Positions 9,061 to 18,518 are shown, counted from the first letter of the stretch. The stretch: 64,000 nt of DNA from Rhodobacteraceae bacterium EL53 (GCA_900313015.1 OMPR01000007.1:42350-106349), one strand, 5' to 3'. Translations and numbers: made by a program. The notes: generated from the letters alone by a model not told the origin.

Positions 9061-9666
9061 ATGACTTCTTCTTTCTTTCCAGGATTTGCCTTGGGATTCA
9101 GCCTGATCCTCGCCATTGGGGCGCAAAACGCATTTGTTCTGCGCCAAGGGCTGCGTCATGAGCATGTGCTGCCCGTTGTGCTGACCTGCGCGGTGTCTGA
9201 TGCGATCCTGATTGCTGCGGGTGTCGCGGGCTTTGGCTCTTTGGCGCAGTTGGTCCCTGGTTTTGAACCGGTCATGCGATATGGCGGGGCTGCGTTTTTG
9301 GTCTGGTACGGAACCCGCAGCCTGATCAGTGCTTGGCGCAGCCATGCTGGGTTAGAAGCAGATCCGCGAAACGGGGGCAAGACGGCGCTCAGGACCGTTT
9401 TGTTGACGGTGCTCGCTTTCACTTGGCTGAACCCGCATGTCTATTTGGATACCGTCGTTTTGATCGGCTCGATTTCTGCGCAGTATGATGATCGGCTCAG
9501 CTTTGCACTGGGCGCGATGACAGCCAGTTTCGTTTTCTTCTTTGCGCTTGGGTATGGTGCAAGATTATTGGCCCCCGTTTTTGCGCGTCCACGGGCATGG
9601 CAAGTGTTGGACGCGGTGATTGGGCTAACGATGTGGGGCATTGCCCTGAAATTAGTTACCATGTGA
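9061..9666 (+). CDS. LysE/ArgO-family amino-acid exporter
   Basis: A 201-residue inner-membrane protein with about six hydrophobic helices. The start MTSSFFPGFALGFSLILAIGAQNAFVLRQGL carries the GAQNAFVLRQG signature of LysE/ArgO, and TVLAFTWLNPHVYLDTVVLIG matches the second half-repeat signature. ATG has GGAG about eight bases upstream. It should export basic amino acids (lysine, arginine) by proton-coupled antiport. Regulation by the adjacent divergent ArgP-type gene is expected. Confidence 0.92.
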   Translation: MTSSFFPGFALGFSLILAIGAQNAFVLRQGLRHEHVLPVVLTCAVSDAILIAAGVAGFGSLAQLVPGFEPVMRYGGAAFLVWYGTRSLISAWRSHAGLEADPRNGGKTALRTVLLTVLAFTWLNPHVYLDTVVLIGSISAQYDDRLSFALGAMTASFVFFFALGYGARLLAPVFARPRAWQVLDAVIGLTMWGIALKLVTM

Positions 9667-9706
9667 AGTCTTGCCCCCGGCCTCGATTGGGTGTTCAACC
9701 GTTTGT

Positions 9707-10618
9707 ATGACAACAACCATCACTTCTGAACCTCGGCCCCTTGCGGGAATGACGTGGATGCTCGCAGCTGGGTTTAGCTTTGTTGTGATGACCGCACTGG
9801 TTAAATCCCTCGGGACAAGTCTACATCCGATACAGTCGTCGTTTCTGCGCTATGCGTTGGGGTTGGTATTTGTGCTGCCTGCCATTCGCCCATTGTTGAA
9901 TGCAAAACTTACGCCCAGACATTGGGCGCTGTTCAGTATCCGGGGGGCGCTTCACTCGGTTGGAGTCATGCTGTGGTTCTTTGCCATGACGCAAATTCCG
10001 TTGGCCGAAGTGACTGCTATGAATTACCTGACCCCGGTTTATGTGACATTGGGGGCGGTCATATTTTTGGGAGAGAAACTGGCTTTGCGCCGGATCTCAG
10101 CGGTGATTGTCGCAGTAATAGGCGCCGCGATTATTCTGCGCCCGGGGTTTCGTGAGATTTCATCAGGCCACCTCGCTATGCTTGGGACCGCTTTTCTGCT
10201 TGGGGGGTCTTATTTACTGGCCAAGGTCACAGTTGATGAGGTCAGCCCAGCTGTGGTTCTGACCATGTTGTCGGTGTGGGTAACGATTGCACTGACCCCG
10301 TTTGCCATCGCGGTTTGGACCCCACCCAGTTGGTCGGATATCGGGGTGCTTTTTGTTGTTGCTTGCTTTGCGACCGCTGGGCATTATTTCATGACATTAG
10401 CGTTGCAAGCCGCGCCTGTGGCGGTCACCCAACCGGTCACGTTTTTACAGCTGATCTGGGCTACGCTGCTCGGGGCTTTGGTTTTCGACGAGGGGGTCGA
10501 TATCTGGGTCGTGGCAGGCGGGAGCCTGATCTTGGCTTCGGTAAGTTTCATCACGTGGCGTGAAGCAGTCCTAAAGCGCAGCGCGATCACGCCGCACAGT
10601 ATTGCGCCTAAGCTCTGA
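9707..10618 (+). CDS. DMT-superfamily (EamA) transporter
   Basis: A 303-residue membrane protein with ten predicted helices in two EamA repeats: residues about 15-135 and 150-285. LAEVTAMNYLTPVYVTLGAVIFLGEKL and QPVTFLQLIWATLLGALVFDEG are the conserved ends of the two repeats. ATG 9707 starts MTTTITSEPRPL; an earlier in-frame start at 9671 would overlap the region just after lysE and give an odd leader. The substrate is unknown. The gene ends 15 bases before a hairpin (10633-10650) that separates it from the bet cluster. Confidence 0.85.
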   Translation: MTTTITSEPRPLAGMTWMLAAGFSFVVMTALVKSLGTSLHPIQSSFLRYALGLVFVLPAIRPLLNAKLTPRHWALFSIRGALHSVGVMLWFFAMTQIPLAEVTAMNYLTPVYVTLGAVIFLGEKLALRRISAVIVAVIGAAIILRPGFREISSGHLAMLGTAFLLGGSYLLAKVTVDEVSPAVVLTMLSVWVTIALTPFAIAVWTPPSWSDIGVLFVVACFATAGHYFMTLALQAAPVAVTQPVTFLQLIWATLLGALVFDEGVDIWVVAGGSLILASVSFITWREAVLKRSAITPHSIAPKL

Positions 10619-10632
10619 AATGAACGTTAGGA

Positions 10633-10650
10633 AGACCTGATTAGGTCTTT
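10633..10650 (+). terminator. Short hairpin terminator after the DMT transporter
   Basis: AGACCTGATTAGGTCT is a perfect six-base-pair stem with a four-base loop, followed by TT. The short T run makes this a weak intrinsic terminator. It separates the DMT gene from the betI operator that begins immediately after. Confidence 0.45.
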
Positions 10651-10668
10651 GATTGACGAGTCAATAAA
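10649..10668. promoter_or_regulatory. BetI-type operator in front of betI-betC-betA
   Basis: TTGATTGACGAGTCAATAA contains the perfect palindrome ATTGAC-GA-GTCAAT at 10652-10665. It resembles known BetI sites, which are A+T-rich palindromes with ATTGA and TCAAT arms, and lies 44 bases before the betI start. The same palindrome with another two-base centre occurs at 47737-47750 before the ABC transporter, and both are followed by a similar A-rich stretch and AACCC. I infer repression by BetI, relieved by choline. Confidence 0.75.
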
Positions 10669-10708
10669 AAACCCCTAGCGTTTATGGAATGTAATCGCGG
10701 AGGGCGGA

Positions 10709-11281
10709 ATGCCAAAACTTGGAATGGAGCCAATTCGGCGGGATGCGATCGTACGTGCGACGATTGCTGAGCTGGGTGTAACCAAGTCTCTGGATGTAAC
10801 CGTCAGCCAAATTGCAAAACGCGCCGGGATATCCAGCGCGCTTGCGCATCATTACTTTGGCGGCAAAGATCAGATCTTTCTGGCTGCTATGCGACGGATC
10901 TTGTCTGATTTCGGCGCCGAAACGCGGGAAGAACTGAGCACAGCGCCGAAACACGAGCGGGCGCAGGCCATTATCCGTGCTTGTTTTGCGCCATCCTGTT
11001 TTACCCCCGATGTCGTTGCTGCTTGGATGACCTTTTACGTTCTGGCCCAAACGAATGATGACGCCTTGCGCCTTTGGCAGATCTATCAGGCGCGGATGCG
11101 CTCCAATCTGGTGAACGCCTTGCGCCCGCTGGTCGTGGATCCGGTTGAGAATGCCGAGAACATGATCGCACTGATCGATGGGCTTTATATTCGCGCAGCC
11201 CTTGGCGCGCCCGAAGAGCCCCAACTTGCCGTAAATCACGCGCTGCGTGTGTTGAATACTATGATCGAGGCCGGACAATGA
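10709..11281 (+). CDS. betI: Choline-responsive TetR-family repressor BetI
   Basis: A 190-residue TetR regulator. The N-terminal helix-turn-helix reads PIRRDAIVRATIAELGVTKSLDVTVSQIAKRAGISSALAHHYFGGKDQIF, matching BetI (MPKLGMEPIRR at the start is diagnostic). The C-terminal domain includes FAPSCFTPDVVAAWMTFYVLAQ and IDGLYIRAAL. BetI represses the glycine betaine synthesis genes and its own gene, and choline lifts repression. The stop overlaps the betC start by four bases (ATGA), showing translational coupling. GGAGGGCGGA lies just upstream of the ATG. Confidence 0.95.
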   Translation: MPKLGMEPIRRDAIVRATIAELGVTKSLDVTVSQIAKRAGISSALAHHYFGGKDQIFLAAMRRILSDFGAETREELSTAPKHERAQAIIRACFAPSCFTPDVVAAWMTFYVLAQTNDDALRLWQIYQARMRSNLVNALRPLVVDPVENAENMIALIDGLYIRAALGAPEEPQLAVNHALRVLNTMIEAGQ

Positions 11282-12786
11282 GCCAACCCAATATCCTGAT
11301 CTTGATGGTTGATCAGCTAAATGGAACGTTGTTCCCAGATGGACCAGCGGATTGGCTGCATGCGCCCAATTTGAAAAAGCTCGCGGCCCAATCCGCACGC
11401 TTTTCCAATGCTTATACCGCGTCGCCTTTGTGCGCGCCGGGACGGGCGTCTTTTATGTCAGGACAATTGCCGTCCCGCACAGGGGTGTATGACAATGCGG
11501 CCGAGTTCCGCTCGGATATTCCTACCTATGCGCACCATCTGCGTCGGGCAGGGTATTATACTTGTTTGTCTGGTAAAATGCACTTTGTCGGACCGGATCA
11601 GATGCATGGGTTTGAAGATCGCCTGACAACCGACATCTATCCAGCAGATTTTGGGTGGACGCCAGATTACCGCAAACCGGGTGAGCGGATTGATTGGTGG
11701 TACCACAATATGGGGTCGGTCACTGGGGCAGGGGTTGCTGAAACCTCCAACCAGATGGAGTACGATGACGAAGTTGCGTACAATGCGACCGCGAAACTGT
11801 ACGAACTGTCACGCGGGCTGGATGATCGGCCTTGGGCGTTGACCGTCAGCTTTACCCATCCGCATGATCCCTATGTGGCACGCAAAAAGTACTGGGATTT
11901 ATACGAAGATTGCGAACACCTGCTGCCCAAAGTTCCAGCGATGAACTATGAAGATCACGATCCCCACGCCAAGCGTATCTTTGATGCAAATGACTGGCGC
12001 AATTTCAATATTACCGAAGAAGATATCCGCCGCTCGCGCCGGGCCTATTTTGCCAACATTTCATATCTTGATGACAAGATCGGTGAGATCCTGAATGTGT
12101 TGGAAACCACCCGGCAAGAAGCGATCATCCTGTTTGTGTCCGATCACGGGGACATGCTGGGTGAGCGTGGGTTGTGGTTCAAGATGAGCTTTTATGATGG
12201 TTCTGCGCGCGTGCCTTTGATGATTTCCGCACCTGATCTGCCAGTTGGGCGCATAGATACGCCAGTATCGACGCTGGATGTGACCCCGACATTGGGCGCG
12301 CTTGCAGGTGTTTCGATGGAGGAAATCGCCCCTTGGACGGATGGTCAGGATTTGACCGGACTTGCCAAAGGCGCTGAGCGGACAGAGCCGGTGACCATCG
12401 AATACGCGGCCGAGGCATCTTATGCGCCTTTGGTTTCGTTGCGGTATGGTCCTTGGAAATACAACCGATGCGCGCTTGACCCGGATCAGCTGTTCAATTT
12501 GGAAAACGATCCACACGAGTTGTCGAACCTTGCAGATGATCCAGCACACGCTGGGACACTGGCCACGATCAAAGCCAAATCAGAGGCGCGTTGGGATCTG
12601 GATAAATTCGATACCGACGTGCGCGCAAGTCAGGCCCGTCGCTGGGTCGTTTACGAGGCGCTGCGGCAGGGGGGGTATTATCCATGGGACTATCAACCAC
12701 TGCAAAAAGCCTCGGAACGGTACATGCGCAACCACATGAATCTCGACAATCTTGAGGAAGATAAACGCTTTCCACGCGGTGAGTAA
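11278..12786 (+). CDS. betC: Choline-sulfatase BetC
   Basis: A 502-residue alkaline-phosphatase-fold sulfatase that hydrolyses choline-O-sulfate to choline and sulfate in the cytoplasm. NILILMVDQLNGTLFPD near the start gives the metal-binding Asp, and SPLCAPGRASFMSGQLPSRTG (around residue 50-70) contains the Cys-x-Pro-x-Arg core in which Cys is converted to formylglycine. FVSDHGDMLGERGLW carries further metal ligands, and the C-terminal ARRWVVYEALRQGGYYPWDYQP is characteristic of choline sulfatases. No signal peptide is present. It overlaps betI and precedes betA by about 100 bases. Maturation needs a formylglycine-generating enzyme or equivalent, not seen here. Confidence 0.95.
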   Translation: MSQPNILILMVDQLNGTLFPDGPADWLHAPNLKKLAAQSARFSNAYTASPLCAPGRASFMSGQLPSRTGVYDNAAEFRSDIPTYAHHLRRAGYYTCLSGKMHFVGPDQMHGFEDRLTTDIYPADFGWTPDYRKPGERIDWWYHNMGSVTGAGVAETSNQMEYDDEVAYNATAKLYELSRGLDDRPWALTVSFTHPHDPYVARKKYWDLYEDCEHLLPKVPAMNYEDHDPHAKRIFDANDWRNFNITEEDIRRSRRAYFANISYLDDKIGEILNVLETTRQEAIILFVSDHGDMLGERGLWFKMSFYDGSARVPLMISAPDLPVGRIDTPVSTLDVTPTLGALAGVSMEEIAPWTDGQDLTGLAKGAERTEPVTIEYAAEASYAPLVSLRYGPWKYNRCALDPDQLFNLENDPHELSNLADDPAHAGTLATIKAKSEARWDLDKFDTDVRASQARRWVVYEALRQGGYYPWDYQPLQKASERYMRNHMNLDNLEEDKRFPRGE

Positions 12787-12884
12787 CCTCTCGACGTAAA
12801 CAACCATAATCCCGCCGGGACCAACACGAAATGAACGCCCCTAAGTTGGGGGCGATGCCGGTGGGCTTGCCAGGAGCCAAAGAA

Positions 12885-14543
12885 ATGGAAGCAGATTTTG
12901 TCATCGTGGGAGCCGGATCCGCCGGTTGTGCTATGGCCTATCGGCTGAGCGAGGCGGGGTCCTCGGTGTTGGTGATTGAATTCGGGGGTACCGATGCGGG
13001 CCCGTTTATTCAGATGCCAGCCGCGCTGAGCTACCCTATGAATATGTCGCGCTATGACTGGGGATATCAGTCAGAACCTGAACCACATTTGGGCGGGCGT
13101 CGACTTGTGTGTCCGCGCGGTAAAGTTATCGGTGGATCTTCGTCGATCAACGGCATGGTTTATGTCCGAGGGCACGCCATGGATTTTGACCATTGGGCCG
13201 ACATGGGTGCCGATGGCTGGTCCTATGCCGACGTGCTGCCGTATTACAAACGGATGGAAAGCTGGGATGACGGCGGGCATGGCGGTGATCCAACGTGGCG
13301 CGGCACGGATGGTCCGTTGCATGTCACGCGTGGACCACGGTCCAACCCCTTGTTCAAGGCGTTTGTTGATGCTGGCCAGCAGGCCGGATACGAAATCACC
13401 AACGATTACAACGGCGAAAAGCAAGAAGGCTTTGGCCCGATGGAGCAGACCGTCTATAAGGGGCGGCGCTGGTCTGCGGCAAATGCTTATTTGCGGCCTG
13501 CTTTGAAACGCCCCAATTGCGATCTGGTGAACGGATTGGCGACACGCGTTGTGATGGAAGAGGGGCGTGCGGTTGGCGTCGAAATTACCCGCGGTGGCAA
13601 GACCGAGGTGATCCGGGCCCGTCGTGAAGTGGTTCTGGCGTCCTCGTCGATCAACTCGCCCAAGTTGTTGATGTTGTCGGGGATCGGTGCGGGGGCACAT
13701 CTGGCGGAACACGGTATCGACGTGATCGCAGATCGCCCCGGGGTGGGCGCAAACCTGCAGGATCACCTGGAGCTTTACATCCAGCAGAAAGCCATTCAAC
13801 CCATCACGTTGTACAAGCATTGGAACCTCATTTCCAAAGGTGTGATTGGGGCGCAATGGTTGTTTACCAAGACCGGGTTAGGGGCGTCGAACCAATTCGA
13901 AAGTGCTGCATTCCTGCGCTCAAAACCGGGCATTCCGTATCCGGATGTTCAATATCATTTCCTGCCGATCGCGGTGCGCTATGATGGCAAAGCCGCAGCC
14001 GAAGGGCACGGGTTCCAAGCCCATGTTGGGCCAATGCGATCAGAATCGCGGGGGGCGGTGACGCTGCGCTCGAACAGGGCAGAAGATGCCCCCAAGATCC
14101 AGTTCAACTACATGAGTAAAGAGCAGGACTGGGAGGATTTCCGCACCTGCATTCGCATGACGCGCGAGATTTTTGGTCAAGATGCGTTCAAGCCTTTTGC
14201 CGGGCATGAAATCCAGCCGGGGGATGCGTTGCAAAGCGATGAGGATCTGAATGGGTTTATCAAAGAGCACGCTGAAAGCGCCTATCACCCCTGTGGGACC
14301 TGTCGGATGGGGCGTGCGGATGACAAGACTGCTGTTGTCGATCCCGAAGGTCGCGTGATCGGTGTCGAGGGTCTGCGGGTCGCGGATAGCTCGATCTTTC
14401 CGCGTATCACCAACGGTAATTTGAATGCGCCGTCGATCATGGTGGGCGAAAAAATGTCCGACCATTTGTTGGGCAAGGACCCGTTGGCGCGCGCCAATGA
14501 TCAGCCTTGGATTCACCCTGAGTGGGAAACCGCGCAGCGTTAA
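12885..14543 (+). CDS. betA: Choline dehydrogenase BetA
   Basis: A 552-residue GMC-family flavoprotein that oxidises choline to betaine aldehyde. [21 protein letters not shown] at the N-terminus is the FAD dinucleotide-binding fold. [28 protein letters not shown] and [17 protein letters not shown] are the two GMC signatures. [13 protein letters not shown] near residue 470 holds a catalytic His, and [18 protein letters not shown] near the end the second. ATG 12885 is chosen because GGAG lies ten bases upstream and the FAD fold follows at once; a start at 12831 would add 18 unconserved residues. Betaine aldehyde dehydrogenase (betB), often next to it, is absent here. Confidence 0.95.
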   Translation: MEADFVIVGAGSAGCAMAYRLSEAGSSVLVIEFGGTDAGPFIQMPAALSYPMNMSRYDWGYQSEPEPHLGGRRLVCPRGKVIGGSSSINGMVYVRGHAMDFDHWADMGADGWSYADVLPYYKRMESWDDGGHGGDPTWRGTDGPLHVTRGPRSNPLFKAFVDAGQQAGYEITNDYNGEKQEGFGPMEQTVYKGRRWSAANAYLRPALKRPNCDLVNGLATRVVMEEGRAVGVEITRGGKTEVIRARREVVLASSSINSPKLLMLSGIGAGAHLAEHGIDVIADRPGVGANLQDHLELYIQQKAIQPITLYKHWNLISKGVIGAQWLFTKTGLGASNQFESAAFLRSKPGIPYPDVQYHFLPIAVRYDGKAAAEGHGFQAHVGPMRSESRGAVTLRSNRAEDAPKIQFNYMSKEQDWEDFRTCIRMTREIFGQDAFKPFAGHEIQPGDALQSDEDLNGFIKEHAESAYHPCGTCRMGRADDKTAVVDPEGRVIGVEGLRVADSSIFPRITNGNLNAPSIMVGEKMSDHLLGKDPLARANDQPWIHPEWETAQR

Positions 14544-14597
14544 CCTATCTTAACAGCTGCGGTTGAATGCACGGCTTTGGCCGCGCATATCTGATCT

Positions 14598-15245
14598 ATG
14601 CTAAGATATTATTTTTGTTTGATTTTAGCATTGGTACCTCTGGGTGCCAATGCTGAATTCTCTGGTCCTGTTCGAATTGTTGACACTGATACCTGGAATG
14701 TGGGGGCGGTGCGTGTGCGTTTGCATGGTATTGATGCCCCAGAGGCCGGCCAACCCTGCCAAAGGAGTGATGGCGCAGAGTGGAATTGTGGTGCTTGGGC
14801 GACCCAGCAGACCCGGGCGCAATATGAAGGCCAGCTGGCGAAATGCGAAGCGGTAACGCAAGATCACTATGGCCGGACCGTCGCTCGATGTTCGGTGAAC
14901 GGAGTTGATGCCGGACGGGAGTTGGTCGCGCAAGGGTTGGCGTTTGCATTTAGAAAATACTCAGCCGCCTATATCGGAACGGAGCAGGCCGCTATCGCGC
15001 AAGAACGCGGAATTCACGAGGCGCGAGTCGACCCGCCGTGGGTCTACCGCGCCAGCCAACGTGCGCCCCAACGTGATCGGAATTGCCAGATCAAAGGCAA
15101 TATTTCCTCAAGCGGGGAACGAATTTCTCACGTTCCTGGACAGCAGTTTTATGCACGCACACGGATTAGCAAACAAAAGGGCGAGCGGTGGTTTTGCACC
15201 GCTGCTGAAGCCCGTCGTAAAGGTTGGAGGGCGGCCCACAGATAG
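14598..15245 (+). CDS. Secreted thermonuclease-family (SNase-like) nuclease
   Basis: A 215-residue protein with a signal peptide (MLRYYFCLILALVPLGANA) and a staphylococcal-nuclease domain at residues about 20-130: GPVRIVDTDTWNVGAVRVRLHGIDAPEAGQPC, then HYGRTVARCSVNGVDAGRELVAQGLAFAF. The Arg-Leu-His-Gly-Ile-Asp-Ala-Pro-Glu segment holds the Ca2+ and phosphate-binding residues. A short C-terminal module (CQIKGNIS, HVPGQQFYARTRIS, GERWFCTAAEARRKGWRAAHR) is common in related proteobacterial nucleases. Its target is presumably extracellular or periplasmic nucleic acid. It stands alone downstream of betA. Confidence 0.85.
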   Translation: MLRYYFCLILALVPLGANAEFSGPVRIVDTDTWNVGAVRVRLHGIDAPEAGQPCQRSDGAEWNCGAWATQQTRAQYEGQLAKCEAVTQDHYGRTVARCSVNGVDAGRELVAQGLAFAFRKYSAAYIGTEQAAIAQERGIHEARVDPPWVYRASQRAPQRDRNCQIKGNISSSGERISHVPGQQFYARTRISKQKGERWFCTAAEARRKGWRAAHR

Positions 15246-15349
15246 ATGCGAAAAAAGTGGGGTTTGGGGTGCGAATTTGATCCGCGTCAAAGTGGGCGGC
15301 GGCTGGCTGTCCTAGCCTGTGTTCGAAACCGGAAATAAGGAGCGAACAG

Positions 15350-15589
15350 ATGTCTCACACCCCCCATGAACTGGCAGAAGAATTCCCAGACAAAGTGGCC
15401 GCCATGAGCGTGTTGAAGCAGTCTGATGCGCATTTTGCCAAACTGGCGGATGAGTATCACGAGGTGAACCGCGCTGTGCACCGCGCCGAAACCAACGTTG
15501 AGCCGATTGAAGAGTTGGCAGAGGTTGATTTGCGCAAAAAACGCTCGGCTCTGAAAGACGAGATCTGGGGCATTCTGGCAAAAGCCTGA
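15350..15589 (+). CDS. YdcH-family (DUF465) small protein
   Basis: A 79-residue acidic helical protein of the YdcH/DUF465 family. FDUF465-type features are visible: KQSDAHFAKLADEYHEVNRAVHRAE in the first half and LRKKRSALKDEIWGILAKA in the second, predicted to form an antiparallel helical hairpin. Function is unknown. The start has AAGGAG eight bases upstream. A strong terminator follows at 15612-15634. Confidence 0.85.
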   Translation: MSHTPHELAEEFPDKVAAMSVLKQSDAHFAKLADEYHEVNRAVHRAETNVEPIEELAEVDLRKKRSALKDEIWGILAKA

Positions 15590-15611
15590 TTTGCTAACAT
15601 ATCAAGAGATC

Positions 15612-15634
15612 GGGGGCCGACGGCCCCCTTTTTG
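15612..15634 (+). terminator. Intrinsic terminator after the YdcH gene
   Basis: GGGGGCC-GAC-GGCCCCC is a perfect seven-base-pair G/C stem followed by TTTTTG. It ends the YdcH transcript before the convergent pccR gene. Confidence 0.85.
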
Positions 15635-15661
15635 TGTCTGCAAGATCATCAGTGTTGGAGG

Positions 15662-17062
15662 TTAGTTTACCTCATAAGGGAGGATGCTGCGTTGATCCGC
15701 ATTGATGGTTAACCGTCGTTCCAGCGGCGGAACCGAGCGCTGATGGCACGTTTTGCGTTCACAGATACGGCATGAAATACCGATGGGTTCGTAGGCGCTG
15801 TCGTTGGATACATCCATATTGTCCGCGTAAACCAGAGCATCGGCATGGCGGACTTCGCACCCTAAAGCGATGGCATAGCGGCGCACCGGCGCACCAAACG
15901 AGCCGCCGGGTTTCGACACATCCCGGGCAAGGGAAATGTAGCGTATGCCATCAGGCGTTTCTGCAAGCTGCCGCAGAAAATGCCCCGGCGTTTCAAACGC
16001 CCGATGCACGTTCCACAAGGGGCAAGCGCCGCCGAACCGGGCAAATTGCAAACGTGTTGCCGAATGCCGCTTGGTGATGGTGCCTGCTTGATCAACGCGG
16101 ACAAAGAAGAACGGAATGCCCTTGGCGCCGGGGCGCTGCAAGGTTGAAAGACGGTGCGCCACCTGCTCCACCGAAGCCCCGAACCGCGTACTTAACACTT
16201 CTAAATCATGGCGGCTTTCTTTGGCAGCGGTTAACAGCTGGGTGTATGGCATGAGGGCCGCGCCCGCAAAGTAGTTGGCCAATCCAATCTTGGCGATGGA
16301 GCGGGCCTCCTCGCTTTGAAAGCGCGCAAAATCAAGAGTGGCCTCAAGCAGTTTATCCTGACTGAGCAAAGCAACCTGCAGCAGCAGTTGAAAGAGTTGG
16401 GTTTGAGGGGCGATGCGGGACGACAGCCGGAGGGTGCGCGTCACGGCGTCATAGCTGCGCAGGGTCGGGGTATCGCTCAATTCGATGCGGATCCCCATTC
16501 CTGTCAGGCGTTCAAAAGCGGCGGCGCGTATGCCGCCATTTGGGGTAGCGCGTTCTGAAAAGCGCTCCGCGGCCCGATCAACCGCATCAATATAGTTGTC
16601 ACAGTAGTGAAAGAAATCTCGGACTTCTTCCCAAGGTGAACTTTGGATTTGTGCATCCTCTCGCCCCAAAGCCTCGTCCAGCGATGCAAGCCTTTCGTGG
16701 GTCTGTCGGTAGCTTTTGTGAAGTTCAATGAACGCACGTGCCAACGCAGGGGCGTTTGAAGCGGTCAGGCGCAGGTCGGCCAGCGGGGGAATGGCATCAG
16801 AAAAAATTGGGTCTGCAAGGGCTTCGCGCATGTCAGAGACAAGCCGCTCACTGTCACCGGTGCTCAGCTCTGTTACATCCATGCCGAATTCTTGAGCGAG
16901 TGCCAGAACAACTGTGGTCGAGACCGGGCGGTTGTTGTTTTCCATCTGATTAAGATAAGGCAACGAAACGCCAAGCTTGCCGGCAAAGTCTTTCTGGGTC
17001 AGCGTTAGCCGTGTACGCATCTCACGCAGCTTTGCGCCTGCATAGAGTTTCTGGGTGGCCAT
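15662..17062 (-). CDS. pccR: Short-chain fatty acyl-CoA regulator PccR (XRE/ScfR family)
   Basis: A 466-residue regulator. The N-terminal XRE helix-turn-helix is at about residues 8-65 (KLREMRTRLTLTQKDFAGKLGVSLPYLNQMENNNRPVS). The central IrrE-like region follows, and the C-terminal DUF2083-type domain has FGGACPLWNVHRAF and the Cys-rich ISCRICERKTCHQR. This architecture is that of RamB/PccR-type regulators, which sense acyl-CoA. In Rhodobacter sphaeroides PccR activates propionyl-CoA carboxylase genes through paired TTTGCAAA motifs. MATQKLYAG is the chosen start, as an ATG five codons earlier overlaps a TTTGCAA box. It sits near pccB, pccA and mcm. Confidence 0.85.
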   Translation of the reverse strand: MATQKLYAGAKLREMRTRLTLTQKDFAGKLGVSLPYLNQMENNNRPVSTTVVLALAQEFGMDVTELSTGDSERLVSDMREALADPIFSDAIPPLADLRLTASNAPALARAFIELHKSYRQTHERLASLDEALGREDAQIQSSPWEEVRDFFHYCDNYIDAVDRAAERFSERATPNGGIRAAAFERLTGMGIRIELSDTPTLRSYDAVTRTLRLSSRIAPQTQLFQLLLQVALLSQDKLLEATLDFARFQSEEARSIAKIGLANYFAGAALMPYTQLLTAAKESRHDLEVLSTRFGASVEQVAHRLSTLQRPGAKGIPFFFVRVDQAGTITKRHSATRLQFARFGGACPLWNVHRAFETPGHFLRQLAETPDGIRYISLARDVSKPGGSFGAPVRRYAIALGCEVRHADALVYADNMDVSNDSAYEPIGISCRICERKTCHQRSVPPLERRLTINADQRSILPYEVN

Positions 17063-17070
17063 AGGGTGCC

Positions 17071-17108
17071 TTTGCAAGTTTACCTATTGGCTAAGCTAAC
17101 TTTGCAAA
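17071..17108. promoter_or_regulatory. Two TTTGCAAA-type boxes upstream of pccR
   Basis: TTTGCAAG (17071-17078) and TTTGCAAA (17101-17108) bracket the probable pccR promoter region. The half-site sequence is that reported for PccR, but the spacing is 22 bases between boxes rather than four. Autoregulation is therefore possible but not shown. Confidence 0.45.
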
Positions 17109-17122
17109 GGGGGCAGTGCAAC

Positions 17123-18346
17123 CTATTGCAGGCCAAGTTGACGTTCTCGGTTGATAACAACAGAAATCGCAACGACACCAAAAAGGCCGGTCACAACCAT
17201 GAGGTACAGTAACGGCATTGCGCCGGTTTCGGGACCTAACAAAGCCCCGGCAAGGGCGCTTAGGCCAGCGCCACCTGCCAACATGATTGCCCCGGACAGA
17301 CCCGAAGCCGTGCCGGCCAGATGGGGCCGTACGGACAGGGCGCCCGCCGTTGCGTTTGGAATCGACATGCCGTTTCCAAGACCCACAAAGGTCATGAAAC
17401 CAAAGAAGCTGAGTGGTGAACCGTACCCCGCCCACATCACGATCACGGAAAGCACAACACCGATCGCGTTCAGCCAGCATCCCCAAAGCACCATGTGGTT
17501 CACGCCGATGCGCGTAGAGAAGCGCCCGCTGATGAAGTTACCGACAAAGTACCCAACAGCCGGGGCTCCGAAGAAAAAGCCTAATTCACTGGGGGACATG
17601 TCGTAGACAACGGTCCCAACAAACGGTGCGCCGCCAAGATAGGCAAAAAAGGAGCCAGACGAGAATCCGCAGGCGAGTGAGTATCCCCAAAAGCGCGGAG
17701 ATTTGAGCAGCTCTGGGTATTCTTTGAACTGGGCGGCGAGTGTCTTGCCGCTTTTGTGCGCGGTTTCGCCAAAGTCGAAATAGGTAAGCGCCAGTGTGAT
17801 TACGCCGAGCCCAAATAAAAGCCAAAAGTTGGCGTGCCAGCTGAACCATTCATCCAATACACCGCCAAGTGCCGGGCCAATCATTGGAACAACAGCCATG
17901 CCCATCGTGACATAGCCAATCATCGAGGCTGCTTGATCCTGTTCGTACATATCGCGCACTGCTGCACGGCTGAGAACAACGCCGACGGCGATCACGGCTT
18001 GGCACATACGGAAGAACAAGAATATCTCAGCTGTGGGTGAGAAAATGCACCCCAGCGTTGCCAAAAGGAACAGAGACAGGCCCCACAAGATAACCGGTCG
18101 CCGACCTGCCTTGTCTCCGAGGGGGCCGATCAGAATCTGCATCACCGCGTTGACGAGCAGATAGAGCGCGACCGAAAGCTGCATCAGACGATAATCGGTC
18201 TGATAGTATTCCGTCATATTGGGTAGGCTGGGAAGAAAGATGTTCATTCCGAGCGCAGACAGCCCAGAAAGCAGGATCAACGTGGCGATCTTTGGTGGGC
18301 TGCGGTGGGGGGCGGTTGTTGCGGGATCGGACTGCATACTTCGCAT
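17123..18346 (-). CDS. Bcr/CflA-family MFS drug exporter
   Basis: A 407-residue major facilitator protein with 12 membrane segments. LSGLSALGMNIFLPSLPNM at residues about 27-45 is the typical first helix of Bcr/CflA transporters, GPLGDKAGRRPVILWGL near 89 is MFS motif A, and RMCQAVIAVGVVLSRAAVRDMYEQDQAASMIGYV matches the helix 4 to 5 region of that family. It should be a proton-coupled exporter. ATG at 18346 or 18337 could start it; neither has a clear binding site. It lies between pccR and pccB, and a functional tie to propionate metabolism is not evident. Confidence 0.85.
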   Translation of the reverse strand: MRSMQSDPATTAPHRSPPKIATLILLSGLSALGMNIFLPSLPNMTEYYQTDYRLMQLSVALYLLVNAVMQILIGPLGDKAGRRPVILWGLSLFLLATLGCIFSPTAEIFLFFRMCQAVIAVGVVLSRAAVRDMYEQDQAASMIGYVTMGMAVVPMIGPALGGVLDEWFSWHANFWLLFGLGVITLALTYFDFGETAHKSGKTLAAQFKEYPELLKSPRFWGYSLACGFSSGSFFAYLGGAPFVGTVVYDMSPSELGFFFGAPAVGYFVGNFISGRFSTRIGVNHMVLWGCWLNAIGVVLSVIVMWAGYGSPLSFFGFMTFVGLGNGMSIPNATAGALSVRPHLAGTASGLSGAIMLAGGAGLSALAGALLGPETGAMPLLYLMVVTGLFGVVAISVVINRERQLGLQ

Positions 18347-18405
18347 CTATGCCCGCGTTTGAAAGATGTCCAACACTACGTGTGGTTAATATGATAATTA
18401 GCAGA

Positions 18406-18457
18406 TTTGCATTTAGCTTTGAGTGCCTTTGTTTGAGTTTGCAAATTTGCCGAAAAA
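18406..18457. promoter_or_regulatory. Cluster of TTTGCAAA-like half-sites upstream of pccB
   Basis: TTTGCATT-TAGC-TTTGAGTG (18406-18425) has the spacing reported for the PccR motif, with a weak second arm. A perfect TTTGCAAA (18438-18445) follows directly and runs into TTTGCC. All lie 60-110 bases before the pccB start, a suitable place for an activator. Assignment to PccR is inferred from motif and neighbourhood. Confidence 0.5.
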
Positions 18458-18518
18458 GACTTTGGCCTCGCGTCAACTGAATATATGGTCCGCTAAAATT
18501 TAATAGGGGACAATCGTC

